Below, in pieces: positions 50,783 to 59,399 of a stretch of 64,000 bases of DNA. The translations under genes were made by a program, and so were the position numbers. The notes beneath the pieces were generated by a model. That model was not told where the DNA came from, searched no databases, and saw only the letters and a list, made by a program, of their open reading frames with translations. The first letter of the stretch is position 1. Each line of letters begins with the position of its first letter. Source of the stretch: Deltaproteobacteria bacterium HGW-Deltaproteobacteria-2 (GTDB lineage Bacteria > Desulfobacterota > Syntrophia > Syntrophales > Smithellaceae); contig PHBC01000003.1 in the NCBI GenBank assembly GCA_002840505.1, positions 1-64,000 of the forward strand, in the 5' to 3' direction.

Positions 50783-51469
50783 TTAGCGTTTGAGTTTCTC
50801 TGTGGTTGTGACAACATTTTTGACATTCTTGAATTTGTCCTTCTTCACCATTTGTCTGAGGCCGGCGATGGTCCTTATGCCATAATCTTTGGTGAGCATA
50901 TTGACAAGAAAATGAGGCAATCTTCCGCCTTGATCACCAAGAACATGATAGGTAACCTCAGTTTTGTCTGCGCCTTTTGGTACCAGTATACAATCAGTGA
51001 TAGATGACGGCATCCGTACGACATTTTTTTTATGATTATATGAGGTTTTTATCCCTTCTGCGTGGCAATAGATAGCACCTGTTGATTTATCCACTGACCA
51101 TAAAGCTTTTGCCACAGCATCACGATCGCTCACAGGGAAATGCAAATCGATCAAACTATAGAAATAGATAACATCCCCCTCACTTCTCATTTCAGGGGTA
51201 TTGACTATGAAAGATTCTTTACACAAAAATACATATTGAGGCATTACGGAAATATCACGCATAACAGCTTCGACGACCGCGATCGGCGCATCCACGAAAC
51301 CTGTGGCCTTTATCTCATTAACACTGCTTCTGCTAGTTGGCCTGGCATAGCCTGTAATACCATCTGATTCTCCGATTTTCTTCCAGCCGTCATCTGCCGC
51401 CCACGCAACCGCAATACTTATTACAACGATAAAAAAGATTAACTTACTGAGGTTAAAAATTTTCGACAT
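50783..51469 (-). CDS. Secreted START/SRPBCC-domain protein
   Basis: The start at 51469 opens a signal peptide (MSKIFNLSKLIFFIVVISIAVAWA) and a single START-like domain of about 200 residues: WKKIGESDGITGYARPT, GFVDAPIAVVEAVMRDISVMPQYV, and MLTKDYGIRTIAGLRQMVKK. It is clearly related to the N-terminal domain of the 18709-19977 protein but lacks its C-terminal part. It probably binds a lipid in the periplasm. It follows a TetR-type regulator gene on the same strand, with which an upstream in-frame ATG (51508) would overlap. Confidence 0.75.
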   Translation of the reverse strand: MSKIFNLSKLIFFIVVISIAVAWAADDGWKKIGESDGITGYARPTSRSSVNEIKATGFVDAPIAVVEAVMRDISVMPQYVFLCKESFIVNTPEMRSEGDVIYFYSLIDLHFPVSDRDAVAKALWSVDKSTGAIYCHAEGIKTSYNHKKNVVRMPSSITDCILVPKGADKTEVTYHVLGDQGGRLPHFLVNMLTKDYGIRTIAGLRQMVKKDKFKNVKNVVTTTEKLKR

Positions 51470-51494
51470 AATTATTTTTCGCTTGAAATTTCCA

Positions 51495-52151
51495 TCACTG
51501 GCCGACAAGAATCTTCTTAAACCACGGGAAAAAGAGTGTCATGCTGGCGTCTTTCACCCAGGTTCGATATTGTTCCTCCAAAGGATTCATGTTCAGTATC
51601 TGGGCCTGGCATGATCTGGCTCCGACCAATGATATCATAAGGCTGTAGAAACAATAAATGAACATCTCTATTTCGCGGCTCGATCCCTGCAGGGTAAGTT
51701 TTTCTTCCATGCCACGTCTCATAGCAGCCATGCTCATAATGATAAAACGGTAACCGGGTATTTCTTCGATATTACCAATGTTAACCGCATTAAGTGCGGC
51801 TATACGCAAAGCGTCGGGTTTGTCCATTGTGTAATCAAGCATTCGGTCGATGAAAAGCGAAAACCCTTCCTTAAACGACATTGTATCGAGGCCTTCATAC
51901 CAGGATTCCTGCGCCGGAATTGTCTCATTATAAATAGCTTCGGCCATTGCATAGAATAACTTTTCTTTGGAACCGAAATAATAATGAATCATCGGATGTT
52001 CTACACCAGCCTGTTTGGCAATCATGCGCGTACTGGCAGTTTTAAACGAATACGATGAGAACACTTCTCTGGCTGCCAGTAAAATTCTTTCCCTGGCAGT
52101 TTTTTCATTGGCGGTAGAATGTTTTCTGATTGTTTTCTTTAATTTTTCCAT
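51495..52151 (-). CDS. TetR-family transcriptional regulator
   Basis: The 218-residue protein has the TetR helix-turn-helix at about residues 15-62 (ARERILLAAREVFSSYSFKTASTRMIAKQAGVEHPMIHYYFGSKEKLF) and a variable helical ligand domain. It is divergent from the acyl-CoA dehydrogenase pair, and the promoter between carries a palindrome fitting a TetR-type operator over its -10 box. So it most likely represses the dehydrogenase genes and perhaps itself, with an acyl-CoA as inducer. The START-domain gene follows on its strand. Confidence 0.87.
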   Translation of the reverse strand: MEKLKKTIRKHSTANEKTARERILLAAREVFSSYSFKTASTRMIAKQAGVEHPMIHYYFGSKEKLFYAMAEAIYNETIPAQESWYEGLDTMSFKEGFSLFIDRMLDYTMDKPDALRIAALNAVNIGNIEEIPGYRFIIMSMAAMRRGMEEKLTLQGSSREIEMFIYCFYSLMISLVGARSCQAQILNMNPLEEQYRTWVKDASMTLFFPWFKKILVGQ

Positions 52152-52335
52152 AATTAAACACTATCTATATAAAACCATGTGGTAAATATAATATTTAATG
52201 TTTTACAGATCTTATTTTGCTAATTCAGCACATTTTACAGTCATAACTTATTATTGTATAAGTTATTGTTTATATAGTTATATATAACACATAACACAAT
52301 ATTAAACATAAAGATAGAAATATTTAAAAAAGAGA

Positions 52336-52375
52336 TTGACACGCATTATTTTTTCTAGTACTTACCAATCGGTAA
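52336..52375 (+). promoter_or_regulatory. Promoter with overlapping TetR-type operator
   Basis: TTGACA (52336-52341), 17-bp spacer and TACTTA (52359-52364) form a promoter for the dehydrogenase genes. The palindrome TTACCAATCGGTAA (52362-52375) covers the end of the -10 box and the likely transcription start, so a bound repressor would block initiation. Confidence 0.72.
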
Positions 52376-52561
52376 ACAATTTTGTGACAAATTTTGAACA
52401 GACGAAATTCTGCGCACGCTGTTTTTGTTTGTTTTAATTTTTGATTGTTTTTTTTAAATGACCACGTTACAAAGTTGTCGCAGCATCAAAAAGTTTTTGG
52501 TTTTGATATAGATATTTTTTAAAAAGGTTGGTTATTAAAAAAGCTTAAAAAGGAGGACGGA

Positions 52562-53668
52562 ATGTCAACGTTTAGTTTGGATGAAGATCAACGACAGATT
52601 AAAGAATCCATGGAAAGTTTCGCGGCCGATGAATTAAGACCACTTTCAAGGGATTGCGATGAGGAATTTCGTGTTCCACCAGAATTTCTTGAAAAAACAT
52701 GGGGCTTGGGACTTACAGCCAATATCATACCTGAAGAGTATGGTGGCTATGGTTTTAACAGGTCTTGCCTTAATAATGTCATTATGGCAGAGGCACTTGC
52801 TTATGGCGATCTCTCATTGTCTCTCGCGGCAATGGCGCCGAATCTCTTTGTGTTGCCTATTCTGGAAATGGGAACAGATGCTCAGAAGAAAAAATATCTT
52901 CCAACTTTTTGCGGCGACAAATACAAGGTTGGAACCATGGCTATCATGGAACACTCCATTTCCTTTGATCCGTTTGACGTAAAGACAAAAGCTGTCCTGA
53001 GCAACGATAATTATGTAATAAACGGAGAAAAATGCCTGGTTCCAATGGCGGATCAAGCAGAATACATGATCGTGATTGCTTCGACAGACAAAGGCACCGG
53101 CGCTTTTATCGTCGATAAAAACGCGGCGGGCGTCTCCTTGGTAGAAAAAGAAAAGAATATGGGTCTCAACGCTCTTCCCCTTTACAGAGTTGCCTTTAAA
53201 GATTGCAAGGTTCCTGCTGAAAATTGCCTTGGCGGGGAGAAGGGAATTGATTACACAAGACTTTTGTGTCTCTCCCGTATCGGACTTTCTGCCACAATGG
53301 TGGGTGTAGCACAGGCAGTTTTGGATTACAGCATAAAGTATACAAAGGAACGCGTCGCTTTCGGACAACCTATCGCTACACGTCAGTCAATCGCATTCAT
53401 GCTTGCCGATGCAGCCATAGAAATAGAAGGAATAAGATCTTTAACCTGGAAGGCGGCCTGGACAGCAGATCAGGGAGAAGCAATGAAGGACGAGCTTCTA
53501 AGAATTTCCTATCTCACAAAGACATATTCCGCTGAACAGGTATTTAAGATTGCTGACTACGGAGTGTCGATGTTGGGAGGCCATGGTCTTATCCGTGAAC
53601 ATAACATCGAGCTGTGGTTCAGGAATGCAAGGGCATTTTCAATGTTAGAAGGTCTGATAATGGCGTAA
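52562..53668 (+). CDS. Acyl-CoA dehydrogenase, first of a pair, short C-terminus
   Basis: A 368-residue acyl-CoA dehydrogenase fold: FAADELRPLSRDCDEEF, IIPEEYGGYG, MAIMEHSISFDPFDVKTKA where most members have TEPxAGSD, and RVAFGQPIATRQSIAFMLAD. It ends in MLEGLIMA, so the usual DIYEGTxxIQ tail is cut to LEG plus four residues; Glu363 could stand for the catalytic base but the FAD-contacting tail is gone. The atypical motifs suggest that it works as a heteromer with the next gene product. GGAGG precedes the ATG; the second dehydrogenase gene follows after 24 bp. Confidence 0.85.
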   Translation: MSTFSLDEDQRQIKESMESFAADELRPLSRDCDEEFRVPPEFLEKTWGLGLTANIIPEEYGGYGFNRSCLNNVIMAEALAYGDLSLSLAAMAPNLFVLPILEMGTDAQKKKYLPTFCGDKYKVGTMAIMEHSISFDPFDVKTKAVLSNDNYVINGEKCLVPMADQAEYMIVIASTDKGTGAFIVDKNAAGVSLVEKEKNMGLNALPLYRVAFKDCKVPAENCLGGEKGIDYTRLLCLSRIGLSATMVGVAQAVLDYSIKYTKERVAFGQPIATRQSIAFMLADAAIEIEGIRSLTWKAAWTADQGEAMKDELLRISYLTKTYSAEQVFKIADYGVSMLGGHGLIREHNIELWFRNARAFSMLEGLIMA

Positions 53669-53692
53669 GCCTTATAATGAAGGAGGAGCAAA

Positions 53693-54892
53693 ATGATAAG
53701 CTTTAAAGAATCTGAAATGGAAAAACAGGTAAAAGATCTGATCCATGGTATGGCCAAAGATATCATGAGACCGATTGCACGATATTATGATGAACATGAG
53801 CATCAAAGACCAACGGAACTGGAGCCTTTTCGCGTTATCATGCAGGCAGGTGGAATGGGAGCAGGCAGAAAGAAGAAAAGCGGTGAAAAGAAGGAAATTA
53901 AAGTAACTGATGATAAGATTGGCTCAAATGCAATGTCTATTACTGGGGCGGAAGAACTGGCCTGGGGTGATGTCGGATTAATGCTGGCCCTGCCCGGATC
54001 CGGCCTGGGAAACGCAGCCATCGGTGCCGTCGCTACCGATGAACAATATGAGCGTTTTGGACAGAAGTATGCCGCCATGGCTATTACCGAGCCTGGTTGC
54101 GGATCGGATGCCAGCGCCGTCAGCACGACAGCCGTACTTGATGGTGATGAATATGTATTAAATGGTGAAAAGATATTTGTAACGGATGGTGATCGCTGTG
54201 AAGTAGTAGTAGTCTGGGCGACTCTGGACAAGAGTAAGGGCAGAAATGCAATAAAATCTTTTGTAGTAGAAAAAGGAACACCGGGCCTGACCGTAGGTAA
54301 ACTGGAACATAAATGCGGTATCCGGGCTTCAGATACTGCGGTACTGATCCTTCAGGATTGCAGAATACCAAAAACTAACATATTGGGTGATCCCGAGATA
54401 AGACCCGAAGGCGGTTTCAAGGGCGTTATGGCAACTTTTGATGCCTCACGACCATTGGTTGGAGCTCTGGGACTGGGTTGCGCAAGAGCTGCCTATGAAT
54501 TCACCAAAGAAACCCTGGCTAAAGAAGGGATAGAAATACGGTACGACAAACCCCTGATTAAGCAAAGCGCTATTGAAAAAGACATGCTCTGGATGGAAGC
54601 CCAGTTGGAAATGATGCGCGTCATAATACAAAAGGCTGCATGGATGGCCGATAATGGCCGGCCGAATAATTTAGAGGCTTCCATGGCAAAGGCCAAAGGA
54701 GGAAAGGCAGGCAATCTGGTTGTTCAGAAATGCGTTGAACTTCTTGGACCTATCGGATATTCTCAGAGATATTTGCTGGAAAAATGGATGAGAGACAATA
54801 AGGTCAATGATATCTATGAAGGCACACAGCAGATTCAGATGATTGTTATAGCAAGACGTATTCTTGACTATGGAAGAGACATGCTAGCGTAA
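53693..54892 (+). CDS. Acyl-CoA dehydrogenase, second of a pair
   Basis: A 399-residue acyl-CoA dehydrogenase with MAITEPGCGSDASAV, the middle-domain strands and DIYEGTQQIQMIVIARRIL, where Glu376 is the predicted base. An extra basic loop (GAGRKKKSGEKKEIKV, about residues 55-70) interrupts the N-terminal helical domain. This partner has all the standard residues while the upstream one does not, as in heterotetrameric dehydrogenases. It follows by 24 bp with its own AAGGAGG site, and a terminator closes the unit. Confidence 0.88.
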   Translation: MISFKESEMEKQVKDLIHGMAKDIMRPIARYYDEHEHQRPTELEPFRVIMQAGGMGAGRKKKSGEKKEIKVTDDKIGSNAMSITGAEELAWGDVGLMLALPGSGLGNAAIGAVATDEQYERFGQKYAAMAITEPGCGSDASAVSTTAVLDGDEYVLNGEKIFVTDGDRCEVVVVWATLDKSKGRNAIKSFVVEKGTPGLTVGKLEHKCGIRASDTAVLILQDCRIPKTNILGDPEIRPEGGFKGVMATFDASRPLVGALGLGCARAAYEFTKETLAKEGIEIRYDKPLIKQSAIEKDMLWMEAQLEMMRVIIQKAAWMADNGRPNNLEASMAKAKGGKAGNLVVQKCVELLGPIGYSQRYLLEKWMRDNKVNDIYEGTQQIQMIVIARRILDYGRDMLA

Positions 54893-54916
54893 AACAAAAA
54901 TACATTGTTTTTTCCG

Positions 54917-54955
54917 GTGGCTTGTGTGTACTACACGCAAGCCACTATTTTTTTT
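54917..54955 (+). terminator. Rho-independent terminator of the dehydrogenase pair
   Basis: GTGGCTTG (54917-54924) pairs with CAAGCCAC (54938-54945), with an inner GTG/CAC extension and TACTA loop, followed by eight T from 54948. Confidence 0.85.
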
Positions 54956-55015
54956 AACAACAATACCATTCAATAATATTGACGTCACATTTTGCAATAA
55001 AAAGAGGTCCGATCA

Positions 55016-56611
55016 ATGAAAGTAGCCATCATTGCCCCACCGTATCCTTTGGAAGAAGCACCGGCACCACCTTTGGGTATTTCTTATGTTTCGGCTGCCT
55101 TCGAAGCGGCTGGCGCAGAGGTGGAAATTTTTGATTACATCGTTTCTCAATATACACCGGACAAACTAAGAGAAAGGCTGGACAGATTTAAGCCTGATAT
55201 AGTGGGTGCAACGTCGGTTACATTGAATTTTAAATCGGCAGCAGAAATTGTTAGAACTGCAAAAAGGCATAATCCTTCCGTGATCACGATAATGGGAGGT
55301 CCCCATGTTTCCTTTGACGCAATTAATGTTCTTCAGTCCTATCCGGAAATAGACATGATCGTAATAGGAGAAGGGGAAGAAACCATCAAGGAATTGATGT
55401 TAATCAAAATGATCATGAACAAATGGAGTAATGTCAAAGGCATTGCCTTTCGTCAGGACAATGAAGTCATTTTTACCGAACCACGAGAATTAATCTCCAA
55501 TCTCGATACGTTGCCCCTTCCGGCAAGGCATCTATTGTCTTTATCCCGGTATCAGGCTCTGGGTTTTCCTGTCAGCATAATCACAAGTCGAGGTTGTCCT
55601 TATCAATGCATCTTTTGCCAGGGTCGCAGAATGGTGGGAAAGAAAGTCCGCCATAGAAGTCCTTCTCTGGTAGTCGATGAAATCGAAAACATTTTATCTT
55701 ATGGAATAACCAGAATCAATGTGGCAGATGATCTTTTTACTGCAAACAAGAAAAGGGCAAGAAAAGTCTGCGAGGAAATTCAGCGTCGGAGTTTAAAATT
55801 TGGCTGGAGTGCATTTTCACGCGTGGATACAATGGATAAAGAAACTCTGGAAATCATGCGTGACACTGGATGTGATAGTGTAGGTTTGGGAATTGAATCG
55901 GGAAACCAGGAAATACTTGATCGCATCAAAAAGAAAATTACTTTGGATGAAACAAGGCGGGCCATAAAGATATGCAAGGAAGTGGGACTACCCGCCCATG
56001 CATATTTTATAGCGGGGCTCCCGGGAGAATCTCCTCAAAGTTTGAAGGATACAAAAGAATTTGCCGAAAGTTTAGATGTACCTTTCGGATATCATTTGCT
56101 TGCACCTTTTCCCGGTACAACGGTAAGGGAAAATATTGACGAGTATGATCTTGAAATTTTGACTGATGATTGGGATCAGTATGATGCAAACAGAGCAATT
56201 GTAAAAACTTCAAAAATTTCATCGGAACAAATTGCTGAATTTGTAGCTGAATATGATAAAGAAGTTAATGATGGGTGGGAAGATTTTTTACAGCAATACA
56301 AAAACAAGACGGGCAAAAACACGCCAGAGGAAAATTTCATGGTTGAAGGACACTTAAGGACGGATCTGATTTACAAACTTTTAGCACAAGACATCATTGA
56401 ACGTTACGGTTCCTTCCCGACAGAAAGTTTTCAAAAGAATTCTTCTGATGAAAGCGTTGACATACTTTGCAGAAAAGTTCAGAAGATTACGGATATGGAA
56501 ACGCATATAGTTAATAATACTTTAAAAAGCCTTATTAATTCCGGCTATATTAAATCTCAACTTGCTGGTGATAAAATCACTTGGCATTGGACACATAACA
56601 ACAAGGCATAA
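55016..56611 (+). CDS. B12-binding-domain radical SAM protein
   Basis: The 531-residue protein has an N-terminal cobalamin-binding-type Rossmann domain (residues 1-150: MKVAIIAPPYPLEEAPAPPLGISYVSAAF, GGPHVSF, VIGEGEETIKEL) and a radical SAM core with GCPYQCIFCQ (CX3CX2C, about residues 195-205) and GLGIESGNQEILDRI. The C-terminal about 130 residues are helical and unassigned. The class includes methyltransferases and ring-forming enzymes (for example BchE and HpnP types); the substrate is unknown. GAGGTCC precedes the ATG. It sits between the paired dehydrogenases and paired MaoC genes but behind a terminator. Confidence 0.87.
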   Translation: MKVAIIAPPYPLEEAPAPPLGISYVSAAFEAAGAEVEIFDYIVSQYTPDKLRERLDRFKPDIVGATSVTLNFKSAAEIVRTAKRHNPSVITIMGGPHVSFDAINVLQSYPEIDMIVIGEGEETIKELMLIKMIMNKWSNVKGIAFRQDNEVIFTEPRELISNLDTLPLPARHLLSLSRYQALGFPVSIITSRGCPYQCIFCQGRRMVGKKVRHRSPSLVVDEIENILSYGITRINVADDLFTANKKRARKVCEEIQRRSLKFGWSAFSRVDTMDKETLEIMRDTGCDSVGLGIESGNQEILDRIKKKITLDETRRAIKICKEVGLPAHAYFIAGLPGESPQSLKDTKEFAESLDVPFGYHLLAPFPGTTVRENIDEYDLEILTDDWDQYDANRAIVKTSKISSEQIAEFVAEYDKEVNDGWEDFLQQYKNKTGKNTPEENFMVEGHLRTDLIYKLLAQDIIERYGSFPTESFQKNSSDESVDILCRKVQKITDMETHIVNNTLKSLINSGYIKSQLAGDKITWHWTHNNKA

Positions 56612-57021
56612 TGATTTGTGCCTGAATTTTATCTTTCAGTTTTGCAGTATTTCTTCATATACTCATTGGCGTTTCACTATTTCCGGTTTAAAAATAATTT
56701 CATGCCACTTCATTTTAAAGAATACAAAGAGTGATTAATTATCAATATAACCTACCGCGTTGTTATTTTTCTTATTTCCCCAATTCATACAACATTTCAA
56801 TCCGTAATGAATGAGGCGTAGTATTTTTCTCTTTAAAAAACGAGGCTTATAAAATAAAGATCACTCGTTATACATTCGTTGAGAAAGCCGATAATCCTGA
56901 TGAATCGGAGCCAACAAAAATAGCGCTTTGATTTAGAATTGAGATTAGAATTTTGTAATTAAATCGTGTTATTCTGATATAAATATGATATAAATTTAAC
57001 TCATTTTTACAGGAGGCAATT
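56612..57021. other. AT-rich intergenic region before the MaoC pair
   Basis: About 410 bp without a credible frame. Weak matches to the dispersed repeat vocabulary (GATGAATCGGAG) occur near 56900. A promoter for the MaoC genes should lie in the AT-rich end (TGATATAAATATGATATAAAT) but I cannot fix it. Confidence 0.4.
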
Positions 57022-57486
57022 ATGGCAGACAGGTCAAAGCTGGGTATGGAATTCCCTGCTTACACTTTTACAATAGAAAAAGATAAAATTATCGAGTTTG
57101 CCATTGCTGTTTCTCAAAAAGATAGTAAGGAACAAATCAATCCCATTTACTATGATGAAGAGGCTGCAAAAAAAGCAGGATATCAAGGGATACCGATTCC
57201 TCCGACCTTTCCCATCTGCTCTTTTTTTTGGACTGGTGGCGGTTTAATGGGAACGGCTAAAATTTTGGGTATTGATTTGAGCCGGCTTTTGCACAGAGAA
57301 GAAGAATATGAATATTTTGGCATCATTTACGCCGGCGACGTCATCACCCGAAAAATGAAAGTTATCGATATGTTTAAAAAGGGAAGCAGAAACATGATTG
57401 TGGAGGCTACTGTTTTGGAAACAGAATTTATAAATCAACGGGGCGAATTGGTAATCAAATCCCGCTCAAGATTAATGGAAAGATAG
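57022..57486 (+). CDS. MaoC-like hydratase subunit, N-terminal hotdog type
   Basis: A 154-residue single hotdog protein: FPAYTFTIEKDKIIEFAIAVSQKD, PIYYDEEAAKKAGYQGIPIPPTF and YEYFGIIYAGDVITRKMKV. This is the non-catalytic N-terminal hotdog seen in double-hotdog hydratases and in HadA/ChsH1-type partners, where the active-site Asp/His pair is absent. It likely pairs with the next gene product. GGAGG precedes the ATG and only 10 bp separate the two genes. Confidence 0.82.
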   Translation: MADRSKLGMEFPAYTFTIEKDKIIEFAIAVSQKDSKEQINPIYYDEEAAKKAGYQGIPIPPTFPICSFFWTGGGLMGTAKILGIDLSRLLHREEEYEYFGIIYAGDVITRKMKVIDMFKKGSRNMIVEATVLETEFINQRGELVIKSRSRLMER

Positions 57487-57496
57487 GAATATAAAT

Positions 57497-57946
57497 ATGG
57501 CTCTAAATTATGATGACATTGACGTGGGATACAAAATGCCTGTTTACACATCCGAGCCCATTACCAGAACACATCTGGTCCGTTATGCCGGAGCTTCCGG
57601 TGATTTCAATCCGCTTCATCATGATCAGACCTTCATTAAAATGATAGGCATGAAAAATGTTATTGCCCACGGCATGTTAATTATGGGCATTGCCGGCGAA
57701 GCCGTTACTTCCTGGATCGAAAACAAATGTTTAAGAAAATTTAACACCCGTTTTTTGAGTATGGCAGAGCCAGTCGATCTGGATGATATGGAAAACACAA
57801 AAGATCGAGCAACAATAATCGTTAGTGGCGAGGTGGTTAAAAAATTTGAAGAAAACGGCGAGAAACGAATTCAGTGCGACATCATTGCTCAGGATGCTTT
57901 AGGCAGTAAAAAGCTCTCGGGATTTTTTATTGCAGCCCTGCCTTAA
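57497..57946 (+). CDS. MaoC-like (R)-enoyl-CoA hydratase subunit, catalytic
   Basis: A 149-residue hotdog protein with the hydratase-2 motif YAGASGDFNPLHHD (catalytic Asp and His) and AHGMLIMGIAGEAV. It should hydrate 2-enoyl-CoA to 3-hydroxyacyl-CoA or the reverse, acting together with the preceding subunit as a HadAB- or ChsH-like heterodimer. AGGAATATAA precedes the ATG. The nearby paired acyl-CoA dehydrogenases would supply enoyl-CoA. Confidence 0.85.
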   Translation: MALNYDDIDVGYKMPVYTSEPITRTHLVRYAGASGDFNPLHHDQTFIKMIGMKNVIAHGMLIMGIAGEAVTSWIENKCLRKFNTRFLSMAEPVDLDDMENTKDRATIIVSGEVVKKFEENGEKRIQCDIIAQDALGSKKLSGFFIAALP

Positions 57947-57999
57947 TCAATTCAACCTTATAAATTGATCTTTTATAAAAAATAAATACAGGTAATTAT

Positions 58000-59355
58000 A
58001 TGAAGGCCCATATTTTAGTAATTGATGACGACGCGGTTGCCTGTGAGTTTTTGCAGGAAGCTCTTTCGCTTGATGGTTATGAAGTAAAATCCTATACATC
58101 AGCTAAAGAAGCTTTAAAGCAAGACCTCTCCCGGTATGATCTGCTGATGTCCGATATTCGTATGCCTGAAATGGATGGTTTGCAATTTCTAGGTGAAGTG
58201 CACAAAAAGTGGCCGGACTTACCCGTTATCCTCATGACCGCTTATGGTTCTCTGGAAACTACAATGGAGGCTATAAGTCTGGGCGCCTGGGATTACATAA
58301 GCAAACCATTCTCACCTGAAGATTGCCGGTCTATTGTAAAAAAAGTATTGGAAGTCAGAGAGCTTCGGGAAAAACGACTGAAACTTGATTTGTCAGAAAC
58401 AGACAAAGGACAAGAGTTGCTGGGGTCATCCGCACCAATGGTAGAATTTTATAAACAGATCGCTCGTGTCGCCGATGCCTCTGCCAGTGTTTTAATAGAA
58501 GGTGAAAGCGGAACAGGAAAAGAATTGACTGCCCGATCTTTACACAACATGTCTTCAAGGCGGGACAAACCTTTTGTTGTAGTTCATTGCGGGGCTATTC
58601 CCGATAATTTGCTGGAATCGGAACTGTTCGGATACGAAAAAGGAGCGTTTACCGGCGCCAGTCATCAACATGTCGGACTACTGGAATCAGCTGAAGGAGG
58701 AACGGTTTTTCTCGACGAAATTACAGAAATGTCAACTGCTCTGCAAGGCAAGTTTTTACGGTTTATGCAAAATGGTGAAATAAGGAAAATCGGAAGTCAT
58801 GAAGTTCATCACGTTGCTGTACGCGTGGTTGCCGCAGCAAATAAAAATATTGACCAGGAAGTAGATGCCGGACGTTTTCGTTTGGATTTGTTATATAGAT
58901 TTATCGTACGCTTACGTGTTCCGCCTTTGAGAGAGCGTAAAGACGATATTCCTTTGCTTATTGAATCAATGCTAAAAAAATTCGGATATGCCAATGTACG
59001 CATTTCCGTAGAAGCGATGGAATTACTTATGTCTTATGATTGGCCGGGCAACGTTAGAGAAATGGAAAACATGCTTCAGCAAACACTTCTACTGTCTCCT
59101 TTCGCGGTTATCCTGCCGGAAAATCTGCCAGTTCGTTTTCAGCAGCAACAAGAGCTTGTCAAAAGTGACGCTTCGTATGAGCTCTCACCACTGGAAATTG
59201 CCGAAAGAGATAAAATTCTGCAAACTCTTCAGGCGACTCTCTGGAACCAGTCAAAGGCGGCTCAGATTCTGGATATTGATCGTAAAACATTACGCTTGAA
59301 AATTCGCCGTTATGGCTTAATCAGCGGTAAAAACACATCACCGAAAAACCCTTAA
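58000..59355 (+). CDS. Sigma-54-dependent response regulator (NtrC family)
   Basis: The 451-residue protein has a receiver domain (1-120, phospho-acceptor Asp52 in MSDIRMPEMDG), a sigma-54 AAA+ domain (about 145-380) with Walker A GESGTGKE (about 168-175), the sigma-54 contact loop GAFTGA, and GGTVFLDE, and a Fis-type DNA-binding helix-turn-helix at the end (NQSKAAQILDIDRKTLRLKIRRYG). All key residues are intact. Its partner is probably the histidine kinase encoded convergently at 59400-60953. I did not find a convincing sigma-54 (GG-N10-GC) promoter nearby. Confidence 0.92.
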   Translation: MKAHILVIDDDAVACEFLQEALSLDGYEVKSYTSAKEALKQDLSRYDLLMSDIRMPEMDGLQFLGEVHKKWPDLPVILMTAYGSLETTMEAISLGAWDYISKPFSPEDCRSIVKKVLEVRELREKRLKLDLSETDKGQELLGSSAPMVEFYKQIARVADASASVLIEGESGTGKELTARSLHNMSSRRDKPFVVVHCGAIPDNLLESELFGYEKGAFTGASHQHVGLLESAEGGTVFLDEITEMSTALQGKFLRFMQNGEIRKIGSHEVHHVAVRVVAAANKNIDQEVDAGRFRLDLLYRFIVRLRVPPLRERKDDIPLLIESMLKKFGYANVRISVEAMELLMSYDWPGNVREMENMLQQTLLLSPFAVILPENLPVRFQQQQELVKSDASYELSPLEIAERDKILQTLQATLWNQSKAAQILDIDRKTLRLKIRRYGLISGKNTSPKNP

Positions 59356-59399
59356 AATATTACGATCAGCCATCATTGCGAGACAAAAAAGATGACTTC

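Noticed and set aside
56990-57021. Sigma-54 promoter for the MaoC genes under the NtrC-type regulator
   Set aside because: No GG-N10-GC pair could be found in this AT-rich stretch.
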